This document shows positions 31,804 through 41,100 of a stretch of 64,000 bases of DNA, in pieces; position 1 is the first letter of the stretch; every line of letters starts with the position of its first letter. The notes under the pieces were generated by a model. That model had not been told where the DNA came from and searched no databases. It saw only the letters and a program-made list of their open reading frames with translations. This stretch comes from Leishmania infantum JPCM5. Its lineage: Eukaryota > Euglenozoa > Kinetoplastea > Trypanosomatida > Trypanosomatidae. A program made the translations under genes and the position numbers. Location of the stretch: the NCBI RefSeq assembly GCF_000002875.2, contig NC_009400.2:634904-698903 (forward strand), written 5' to 3'.

Positions 31804-32610
31804 ATGTCGAAGCTGCTGCAGAAGGTTGCCATCGGTGCGATGGCTGCCGGCCTTAGCGTGTACAGCTGCTGCTTTGTGGTCTACCCAGGTGAGGCGTGCA
31901 TTCTGTACAACAAGATCAGCGGACTGAAGGACTCCGTGTACGGCGAAGGCCTTCAGGGGCGCATCATCGGCCTGGACGAAGTCTTGCGCTTCAACGTGCG
32001 GGTGCGCCCGCGCACGCTGCACACAATGACCGGCACAAAGGATCTGCAGATGGTGAACGTGCGGCTGCGCGTGCTTTTCCGTCCCATGGCTGACCGCCTC
32101 CCGCAGATCTACCGCACCTTCGGTCTCGACTACGACGAGCGCATCCTGCCATCTGTCAGCAACGAAATCCTGAAGGCGGTTGTGGCGGAGTACAAGGCGG
32201 AGGAGCTCATTCAAAAGCGCGACGCCGTCTCCGCGCGCATTTACCAGCTCATGCAGGAGAAGGTGAATCAGTTCGGTCTCATCATTGAAGACCTCTCGCT
32301 GGTAGACATCCAGTTTGGCGCCGACTTCATGACGGCGGTGGAGCAGAAGCAGGTAGCCCAGCAGGAAGCAGAGCGCTACCGCTATGTCGTGATGGAGAAT
32401 GAGCAGAAGCGCCGTGCTGCCGTGGTGCGCGCCGAGGGTGAGGCGGAGTCGGCGCGGCTCATTTCGGAGGCCATTCAGAAATCCGGGTCCGGCCTGCTGG
32501 AGCTGCGCCGCATCGAGGCAGCCGTGGAGGTGGCTAATCAGATCGTGCCCATGCAGAACGTTACGTTCGTACCGAAGGATGCGAACATGTTGATGAGCAT
32601 GTCGAGGTGA
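31804..32610 (+). CDS. PHB1: Prohibitin (PHB1-like)
   Basis: Prohibitins form ring complexes of PHB1 and PHB2 in the mitochondrial inner membrane, stabilising respiratory and protease complexes. The 268-aa product has an N-terminal hydrophobic segment (about residues 8-28) for membrane anchoring. The SPFH/PHB domain includes GTKDLQMVNVRLRVLFRP and FGLDYDERILPSVSNEILKA. The coiled-coil tail contains the signature VEQKQVAQQEAERYRYVV and AEGEAESARLISEAI. LLELRRIEAAVEVANQI favours PHB1, while part of the head (LQMVN, IYRTFGLDY) is closer to PHB2, so the subtype is less sure. The start is ATG 31804; two upstream in-frame codons belong to a TTG-initiated open frame. Confidence 0.93.
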   Translation: MSKLLQKVAIGAMAAGLSVYSCCFVVYPGEACILYNKISGLKDSVYGEGLQGRIIGLDEVLRFNVRVRPRTLHTMTGTKDLQMVNVRLRVLFRPMADRLPQIYRTFGLDYDERILPSVSNEILKAVVAEYKAEELIQKRDAVSARIYQLMQEKVNQFGLIIEDLSLVDIQFGADFMTAVEQKQVAQQEAERYRYVVMENEQKRRAAVVRAEGEAESARLISEAIQKSGSGLLELRRIEAAVEVANQIVPMQNVTFVPKDANMLMSMSR

Positions 32611-34043
32611 GGCGTTTGCTCTCTGGCCAGCCATTCTTTGCATGCCGGATCGCTGCCGCTGGTGAAGTAATTCGTGTTGTTGTTTCCATGTGCCTGCATG
32701 TGTGTGTGTGTGTGTGTTCCTCTTTTCCTATGTGTGCGCGTGCGGCGATGCTTCTTCGCGTTGGCTCTCGTGGTGTGCAGGCATCTTGTCGGGTTGGCTC
32801 GCTCCGTTCGTGACACGATGGCTTTCGTGCCGGTATCGTCCGCGGTGAGTGTAGGGGGAAGGCTGCGGCAGAGTGTGTGTGAGAAAAAAGAGTTCCTCGG
32901 AAGGCGCTCTTGTGCATCTACGTGTATGTGTGTGCGGGCGCGCGTACCTACAAGATTGTGGTGGGCACGTCCTTCTTGAAGTATTTGAGGGGCCCAGCAT
33001 CTCAAGGTGAGCCAACCGTGATGAGCCGCGCACAGGGGCCGTCGCGGCCCGCAAAGTGCTTGCACTGTGATTACGGCCGGACCGCTCATGCTAAGTGTTT
33101 CGTTTTTATGTGCGTTTCCTTCTTCGATTTTTTGTGTTTTGTGTACCGTTGTCGTGTGCCATCTTTCACATCGTAGGCGTAGTCTCAAGTGATCCATGCT
33201 CAGCGGTCGGAGAAGGTGGTGGTTCACCAACTCCCGCACTAGCCCCCCTTCACCTTCTTCCTCTGAGCTCTATGTGCGCACGTGCATGTGGCCGCTGCTG
33301 TCATTGGAAGGTCGAAGCGCTTCGACGGTGCATGAGGTCAGCCATGCCCACCACCAGGAGAGAATGACCTGTGAGCACTGACTTCACACACACTCGCGTC
33401 TCTCAACTCGGAAGGGACCGCCCACCGTGCGCATCAGCACGTGTGCACGCACACTCGCTACGGAGGCAGCAGTGTGGAAGCGACGTCTCGACGGGCACCG
33501 CTGCCACCGGCTTCATCTCTCTCGCTTTGTGATGGCCGTCCCTACGAGGACGCCTCGGCATAGCCGCGGACCTGCTTTCTCACCAGCACGTATTCCGGAC
33601 TTCCCCCGCCAATGCCCTTTCACGACTCCTTGTTGTTTTGCCTCCCTCTTTGCTTGTCCGCGTCCTCTCCTCTCGGCGGCGGGTGGCCTCGGGATCTGCG
33701 TGTGTGTGCGTGTGTCTGAGCGCACGGGTCACTTACGCGCCTCAACAGTGACACAGGTGCGCCGACGTCTCTGTGAAGCACCTCTCTAGGAGGAAAAAGG
33801 AGCAGGCCAGGGCTCATCTTCTTCAGCAAGCGGACACGCCTCCACATCTGGTGCCATTACGGCCAGCCCCACTCTTACCCACATCGGCATTCTCTGTGTC
33901 TCTCACTCGCTTCTCTTGCTCTTGACCCCGTTTTGCTGTCGCGTGCGTAGACCTTTGCCGGTTCCTTTTTCCCTGGCCCGTAATAGTGCAGCCTCTGCCC
34001 ACCCCGACCAGAAGCGTATGATGAAGACAGCTGGGACACGATC
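32611..34043 (+). other. Intergenic/UTR region with (GT)n
   Basis: About 1.4 kb with no supported gene. A (TG)n run lies near 32699-32717, followed by C/T-rich sequence. Confidence 0.6.
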
Positions 34044-35399
34044 ATGTCAGTGAAGGAGTCCACCATCTCTCTGCCGCTCATGGTGGAGTCTGTGCTGGAC
34101 GCCGACAGCGACCTCACGGCGACAAGCGCGATCTCCGTGCTCGACGATCGCGCCGTGCTCATTGGCACCAGTAAAGGCAGCATCCTGCTCTGCGCTTCAG
34201 TGAATGAGAGTGCACACGTGCTGACGCCGCATTCCGATACGACGCTGCACTGCGGGGCCATCTACGATCTCGCCGTCAGTTCAAACCATCTTGTTGCAAC
34301 GGCTGGCCACGACGCTGTCAGCTGCGTCTTTCCTTTGCACACCCTCTACCGCGAGAGTGGGGTTACACAGTGTCGGCGGATTACAGGGCACACCGTCCCC
34401 GTTGTCGCGGTCCGGTTCCTCTCTGATGGGGCATCTTTGGTAACCCTTGGGGCTGACGGACGTGTACTCGTGGCCGACGTGCACAATGGAGATATCTTGG
34501 CATCCCTGTTATGCGGCTTCGCTGCGACCTGCCTGGCGTGCTCGCTGGATGAGACGCAGCTGTTCGTTGGCGGCCGCTCCCTCGCGTCGATCGACCTTCA
34601 CCACGCGATGCGGCCGGTGTCTTTGCAGCTCGTCGCCGCCGCAGCCTCTGGACCCGATTCATGGGCATCTCTTTCGAGAGCCGCCGCAGCGTCCGGCGCC
34701 GCGGCTTCTCTTCGCACCCCAGCATGGTTGCGACTGTATGCGTGGGAGGAGAAGTCCGAAGCAACAACTGGTGCATCAAGACAGCAGTTCCGCACACCTC
34801 CCCACACGTTCATCCGCTCGCTGAGCGTGGACTCACGTGACGGTGCCTTGACTGCTATATTTGTTCGTCACGCGGGGGGCACCTCATCTGTGGAGGTCTG
34901 TGGCAGCGCGCGGTGGGCCGCCGCAGGCGGCACAACGGCGTCCGAGGCGACGTGGGCCCCCCAGGCCTTGCAAGGTATCCCCGCTGCACTACGCTATCAC
35001 ATGTCGAGAGACCGCTCTACGGGTGTAGCTACTGGGAAGCTTCGGGTACGGTGCCGGGTAAAGGCATCCACCCGCCCGTCCGCGAAGCAGACTCCTGCGC
35101 CGCCAGGATCGTTCGCGTCCACCTCGGCAGCGCTCTGGAACGGTCGCTGGTACGCCTCCCCGTTTGAGCTGGGAGGTGGCACGCCTCGACTCACCGCATC
35201 TCACGGCCTTGCTGGGACGTCAGTTTTCATGGCTGAGAAGGGCAACCAATACGGCTTCCCATCGGCAGGCCCTCGCACCTCAGGCGAAGAGCTGCTTATT
35301 GCCCAGGCGCAATGCGACGAGCTGCAGCGCGAGTGCGACGCACTGGTCTTTCAGATTAAGAGTCTTCTGGCTCACAAGGCACCGATCCGATCGTCGTAA
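34044..35399 (+). CDS. WD40 repeat protein, candidate WDR18/Ipi3
   Basis: The 451-aa product has about five WD40-like blades. The order of segments resembles WDR18/Ipi3: GAIYDLAVSSNHLVATAGHD, then GHTVPVVAVRFLSDGASLVT, then NGDILASLLCGFAATCLACS and LDETQLFVGGRSLASIDLHH, then a loop and more divergent blades. The end, ELLIAQAQCDELQRECDALV, is a short amphipathic helix. Ipi3 works with Rix1/Ipi1 and Rea1 in 60S pre-ribosome maturation in the nucleolus, which would be the inferred role here. The C-terminal half is poorly conserved and contains Ala/Ser-rich loops. A different WD40 scaffold cannot be excluded. Confidence 0.6.
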   Translation: MSVKESTISLPLMVESVLDADSDLTATSAISVLDDRAVLIGTSKGSILLCASVNESAHVLTPHSDTTLHCGAIYDLAVSSNHLVATAGHDAVSCVFPLHTLYRESGVTQCRRITGHTVPVVAVRFLSDGASLVTLGADGRVLVADVHNGDILASLLCGFAATCLACSLDETQLFVGGRSLASIDLHHAMRPVSLQLVAAAASGPDSWASLSRAAAASGAAASLRTPAWLRLYAWEEKSEATTGASRQQFRTPPHTFIRSLSVDSRDGALTAIFVRHAGGTSSVEVCGSARWAAAGGTTASEATWAPQALQGIPAALRYHMSRDRSTGVATGKLRVRCRVKASTRPSAKQTPAPPGSFASTSAALWNGRWYASPFELGGGTPRLTASHGLAGTSVFMAEKGNQYGFPSAGPRTSGEELLIAQAQCDELQRECDALVFQIKSLLAHKAPIRSS

Positions 35400-35572
35400 T
35401 GCCTCGAAAGAATACGTCGGGACCGGGGGCATATGCGGCCACTGCGGTGACTCGTGCTTGTGCGTTGCCTTCCTTTCTCTTTCTCTCTGTGCCATCGCAG
35501 CCCGGCGCCACGTGCCCACTGTGCGTCTTCTCCCTTCTCGCCCATCGGAGGCGTTCTTTCTTTGCTTGTCTG

Positions 35573-35606
<34 letters not shown>

Positions 35607-36193
35607 CCGTTCGACGGCCCGCCAAGATGCGGTGTCGCGCTTCCAGGCGGGAGAGCAGAGGCGGACGACTCATCTGCCGCCACCTCTGCTTCTCTACCAT
35701 CCCCGTAACTCTGGATAAGACGACACAAAAGACGAAGAGGGTTGAACAGCCCAGGCGTACGCACTCATGCCTATGTGCTCTGCAATGACCTGCCGCTGGT
35801 GCCTTCAACAGATCCCGAGCGCCCAAGTTAGGGCGTGAGAGGCAACAGCGCAGGGCGCCTTTTCCGGCGCCGGTTCCGCTTGAGGGACGTACATGTATGT
35901 GCGTACATGTGTTGCGTGCACCCCTAGGGCGTGGCCTGAGACTGTTTCCTTCGCATCCTGTGACGCCAATGCCGCATGCCACTACAACGCCTCGACCGCT
36001 TTCCTTTTCGCCCTCTTCTTAGCACTCCTTCCTACGTTCTTCTGCTGTGGCTGCCTTGTTTTACCACATTCTGCGGCCGCGGTCCATCGCTTGCTCCCCC
36101 CTCCTCCCCCCGGTACACTTCCTCGTGCCCCACACCTGCCACCACCGCAGATACACATCCGCAGTCAAGCACCGGTGTACGGCACACGTGGGT
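35400..36193 (+). other. Intergenic/UTR region with (GT)16
   Basis: No gene is seen. A perfect (TG) run spans about 35574-35605. A strongly C-rich tract ending in CAG lies just upstream of the Prp31-like start, around 36090-36150. Confidence 0.65.
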
Positions 36194-36913
36194 ATGTCCA
36201 CGCCGAATCTCGATGCCCTCCTTGGTGTTCCACTGGCTGCGGAGCTAGTGGCAAGAGCAGGAGGTCTTTTGGCGCTGTGCAAGCTGAGTGACGCCGCACT
36301 TCGCATGCTGGGCACGGAGGAGTTCCAGAGCATCGCGAGCAGCTCACGGGCGAAGCAGCTGCACGCAGGCCTGTTGTTGAAAGCTCCAATGTTCACCGAC
36401 GCTTTTGGAGACGAGGAGGCGGTGGACACGACGGACCTGAAGGCTGCGCAGAAGGGTGCCGCCCAACTGGGACGCAAGTGCGCGCTAGTCGCGAAGGCGG
36501 ACCTTGCCGGCGCCTTTTCCGATGGCTCCCTCGGTGAGGCGGAGAAGGAAAAGCTCAACGCCGCCTTCACCCGTCTCCTGGCGGAGGGCAAAGTGACCGC
36601 GGAGGACACGCAGGCGCTCGCCGTACCGTTTGTGTACGTCCGCGGCGATGCAGCGAAGCACAGGCGTGGCGGTGTCAAGGAGCGAAAGAAGCGAGAGTCG
36701 CAGCAGGAATCGGTCAGCGTCGTTGCTAGAGCGACGCAGCGGGTGCGCATGGGTGTCAGTGAGGAGGAGCAGGTGCAACAGCTGCTGCAGCGAGAAGACA
36801 TACGTAGCGAATTCGCCAAGGAGCGCGCTCAGCAGCTGCTGAAGGAGTCGCGGAAGCGTGCTCGAGAGGCTGTCCATGATGAGTACGATGACCTACAGAA
36901 CATTTCCCTCTAG
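36194..36913 (+). CDS. Prp31-like protein consisting of Nop domain and basic tail
   Basis: Prp31 uses its Nop domain to bind 15.5K protein with U4 snRNA and bridge U4/U6 to U5. The 239-aa product begins almost directly in a Nop-like domain: AAELVARAGGLLALCKLSDA, then HAGLLLKAPMF, then AAQLGRKCALVAKADLAGAF. ALAVPF, HRRGGVKERKKRE and RVRMGVSEEEQ match the order at the C-terminal side of Prp31 (ALP.P, KKRRGGRR.RK, RM.FG). Prp31 in animals is about 500 aa with an N-terminal coiled-coil half; that half is absent here and I find no sign of it upstream. Nop56/Nop58 are alternatives but the RGG-basic block favours Prp31. ATG 36194 follows a C-rich tract with AG; the frame upstream opens only from a GTG. 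Confidence 0.65.
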   Translation: MSTPNLDALLGVPLAAELVARAGGLLALCKLSDAALRMLGTEEFQSIASSSRAKQLHAGLLLKAPMFTDAFGDEEAVDTTDLKAAQKGAAQLGRKCALVAKADLAGAFSDGSLGEAEKEKLNAAFTRLLAEGKVTAEDTQALAVPFVYVRGDAAKHRRGGVKERKKRESQQESVSVVARATQRVRMGVSEEEQVQQLLQREDIRSEFAKERAQQLLKESRKRAREAVHDEYDDLQNISL

Positions 36914-38129
36914 CGCGCCCGATAGCGTTTGTGCCTGCGGTTATGCTTGAGCGGGCAGCTGCGGGATCATGAGACATGCCCACGGGGTTTCTGCTGCTGT
37001 TGATTCCTTCCCTTTATCCTTGGATCTCTGTGCCGTGCATATGAGCCACTGCTGGCCTTTGCAGCTTGCGGCGCTCACGGTATGACCAGGTTCCCCCCAT
37101 CACACCGAGCCGCCCCATCGCCGCTGCACTCGTTGCGTAGCTCTGGGGCGAGCGAGCGGATGTGAGGAATTCCTCATCCCTCGCACGTATGCCTGTGCTG
37201 ACGCGTGTGTGGACACGCTTACGGAAACCAGATTTTCAACGCCAAGATGAGTCAGCAGTCGACTATTGACATTGAAAGGACTCGAAAGGGGTGGAAAAGG
37301 CTGGCGCCTTGAGGCCGCGACCAGCAATTCAACATCACCAAGTGCCGGAGGAGTACCGCCCCCATCCCCGCAGCTGCGCATGCTACCACGGTTGCGCCTG
37401 CCTCTCGTCTTTTCCTTTCGAACTTTGCTGTCTTTTCTTGCCCTTCGCCTCTCTCTTCTTGCGCGCTACACCCCTCTCCTCGCTGACTCTGTCGACTTCT
37501 CCACATCCTCCACGTGCTGCCCACGATGGTCGTTTGCCAACAAACGCGCGCGTGGACCCGCATCTAGGTGTTTCCCGCGCCCCCGAGTAAGCAGCCGAAA
37601 ACTTGCGCATGCGCACACGCCTTCCTCTCTTTGTGCCCTTGCGTTGGTGCGCGCGCATCGGCGTGTCGCGATTGGTGCGGCGCTCTTAGTCTTCATCAGT
37701 GACTGGCCGCTACTACCCTTTCGATCTGTCACCCCGCTTCACTCGTACCCCTCCCCTCCCCCCGCTTGGGGGCGCTCTGCCCTTTCGCCTTCCAGCCTTC
37801 CGTCTCGCTTCGCCTCCCTTTCGTGCGTGTGTAGCTTCCTGCGCACTCGCCACGCCCCACCCCTATTCATTTGTTCTCTCATCGTTCTGCTGCTTTCCAT
37901 TTCGCCCAGTCCGTCGCGCTTTGGTTGCCACGCTGCGCCGTCTGTCGTCGTCGCTCTTGGCCATCTCTTCGACTCGACACGTCGCCGTTTCGCACTCTGC
38001 TCCTTTTCGGCTGATGGTTGGAGCTCACTTCCGGGCGCTTGTCTGTTCGGAGCGCTTCGTGTATGCGTGCGCGTATGTGTGGTCTGTTCCGTGTTGTCCT
38101 CTCCGCCCCTCACTTTCGCTCGTGCTTGG
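36914..38129 (+). other. Intergenic/UTR, long pyrimidine-rich leader of the first CLU gene
   Basis: The stretch 37380-38129 is strongly C/T-rich on the plus strand. An open frame runs through it into the next gene, but its translation is a Ser/Leu/Arg/Pro-rich product with no domain, as expected from translating polypyrimidine DNA. Confidence 0.65.
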
Positions 38130-41100
38130 ATGGAGACAGTGCGCGGCACGCTCGCCCAGAACGCGGCGACGCCGACGACGCCTAGCGATTGTGCCACCTA
38201 TCGATCGCTGCCTAGCTTGAAAAGCAACACCCCTCCTCCGTTACGGAGCGATTCGGCACGTACGAAATCGACGGCGGGCCACGGCGCCAAGGCACGGATC
38301 CCGTCGCTGCATCGAGGTCAGAATGGCCCGCCAGCCGCGATGCCAGGCCCCTTCAATAAGAACTCAGCCCCGCAGGCGCCTGTGGATGCAGCTCGCAGCT
38401 GGCGCACTTCCACTGGGGTGCCTATCTCCTTTGGAGAGGGTGCCGTCGCTCGACCAGGACCGCAGGGGCCATCACCTCCGCGGCTGCGGCCCTCTCCCTC
38501 CCTGCGCGACACGGCAATCGATACGACCTTCTTGACCGCACACCTTCCCTTCCTCACGGCCGGTGCTGACGCCATCGATCGTGGCTCGAGGGACTGGAAC
38601 ACGGAGTTTCAGTGGCTGTGGGAACAGCAGCTGCACGGCGAGGTGTGGGGGTATACTGGCCACCAAGAAATGCGCGATTTTCTTGAGGAGTTCGAGGGCT
38701 TCGCTAAGGTGCTGGTGGAGTCGCTATGGCGGGAGGGACGTCTTCCACCTGCTGTTCGCCCGTCATCCGTGACGACCATGTGCGCTCGCTACGGAAATGT
38801 GCTGGTGTACGCGTGGCCCGACGGAAAGCTGGGCATGTGGATGCAACGCAGTTTTCGAGTACTGATGGAGTGCTGCGTGCCGCACCTCTCGCTGCCGCTG
38901 ACGGCGACTTTCCGCTACTTTGGAGATGTCGTCACTGTTGCCGCTGCCATTTCGCTTGAGCGTGCGGGGCCGGCTGAGTACGCAGGAAACGGACGCAGCG
39001 ATTCAGTGATGCACGTGCCCCTGCAGGAGCTTCTGGGTATGACCCAAGACGCGCTAAACTTGCTTCGCGGTGACCCTCGTGGTGAGGCGACGGGTGGGGC
39101 AAACGACGAGGCGACCACGCCGCAGCAGCGCAAGGTGAGGGGCATCGAGGTGCGCGAGGGCATGGACACGCGTCTTTACGTGGTGAACTGTCTTGGCCTT
39201 CTGCCGCCGCTCTTTTCCACCGACGGCCGTGTGCTGACGCTGCGGCGGTGGCTTCACTTGATTCAGCATCCTCCGATGCCCTGGGCCAGTAGCGTTGCGT
39301 GCGCGGACATTTACCGCCGTGAGGCGGCTGCAGCTGCTCAGTACCTCAACAGTGCCCTTCAAGCACCGGTAGAGGGGCGCAACACACGTCTTGTGCAGCT
39401 GCTGCACAAAAGTGGACTTAACGTGTCCTTGCTGGGCCTTGTTGCGCAGACCATGCTGGCTGCCGCCAAGGAGGATCTCGATGACACGTCAGAGCTGGTG
39501 CTTCGCCTCATCGCAGTCGAAGTCCTCGCCCGTGTGGTGCGCCGATCTTTGGTGCGCTCGATGGGGCGCGAGGGCAGCGCGCGGTCGCTAAAGGCCGCCA
39601 ACAGCTACCTTCAGCGCACCGCCAGCTCGCTGTTGCGCACGTCGCAGGAGCGCTTTGAGGAGAGGCTGCTCCCGCTTGTCCGAGACATGTTCTGGCTCGA
39701 CGAGGCGATGGGCACGGAACCGTACGTGCAGCTGCTCAAGCGCACACTGCAACGGCAGGTGGTGCTTATCACGAAGCGTTTATGTGAGCTGTGCGGGCTT
39801 CGAGTGGTGCGGGGCAGCGTAGCGGAGATCATGTGCCAGCCTTCGCACCACAACTACAGCTCCTTCTACTCCGCAGAGCACCAGGCACTGATAGCGACGT
39901 TGGCGCAGGACGAGTCGGAGTATCCGCCGGCCTTCAAAACCGCCTATCTCCTCCCACTGCGCATCCGCTTTTACTGCCGTGGCGGTCGCCTCGCCGAGGC
40001 GTGGCGCGAGGCGACGCAGCTGGTGGAGTTGCGCAGCCGCCTCACGTCGGAGCGCTTCCTCAACGCAGAGACGTGGACGACAGCCGCGCTAGTAGCTGCC
40101 CAGGTCGGCAGAGAGGAGGACAGTGCGGACCTCATCGAGCACGCCACCCGCGTATTCTTCGACATCCCAGCCTTTCTCCTCCAGCCGACCGCGCCGCTGG
40201 TGCGAATGCCGTCCTACTTGTACTTCCTCCAAGGGCAGGCGCACGCTAAACTCGCGCATGGGTTCATCTGCATTCAGCGACAGCTCTTTGACGAAGCCGA
40301 GGAGCTGTTTACAGCGGTACTGCGCCTGCCGGACGTGCTCGAGGATGAACGACAGTCACATGCTGCGCATTTTCGCCAACAGGCTGTCGTCGGTCTGCTC
40401 AGAATCGCCGTGCACTCCGAAAAGGCAAAGGTCATGCAGCTCGACGCGCAGTGGAGCACTGAGCTGCGCTCTATGGCCCCTTCGCTGCAAGGTGCCCGCA
40501 TCAGCGAGCTCTTTGGGTCTCTGCTCTTCGATCGGGACATGTTTCCTAGCGCCGTGGCGAGACTTTGGGAGTGCCTCGAGACAACTGAGCAACTCCTTGG
40601 CGCGACGGCTCTCCGCGTGGGCGAGGTGCTCAACAAGCTGGCCTACGTCTACTACCGCTGGGACGTGCAGCAGTATGGCCTCTTCTGCAGCTGCATTCTC
40701 CACCGAGCCGAGGCCATCATGGTGGAGCGGAGTGGACTGTACTCGCCACTGCATCTCAGCATTGCCGAGAACATCGCGTCCGTCTTCATTCTGCGCGGCA
40801 TGTTTGTTGCGGCGTCGCAACGGCTGCACCTATTGAGCACCCTCCCGCCTCGATACACAGGACGCCTCTCGCGCGAGCACCCCGCCATCATACGCATCGC
40901 CGTCATCAAAGCCAAACTCCGGCGTGAGTTCGGCAACATCGCGATCGTCATTATTCAGCGATACTGGCGCGAATACCGCAGCCGCGCTATCCTGCGCGAC
41001 GTCTGCGAGAGCAGCGCGCAAGAGGTACAGCGGCTGGGACGGGCATATCTCGTGCGGCGCGCGCTGCTGCATCTCTGTCACGGCCACGCCACTGCTGACG

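Noticed and set aside
37266..38129. N-terminal extension of CLU protein 1
   Set aside because: It starts at a TTG and translates a C/T-rich leader into low-complexity Ser/Leu/Pro/Arg sequence; ATG 38130 is better.
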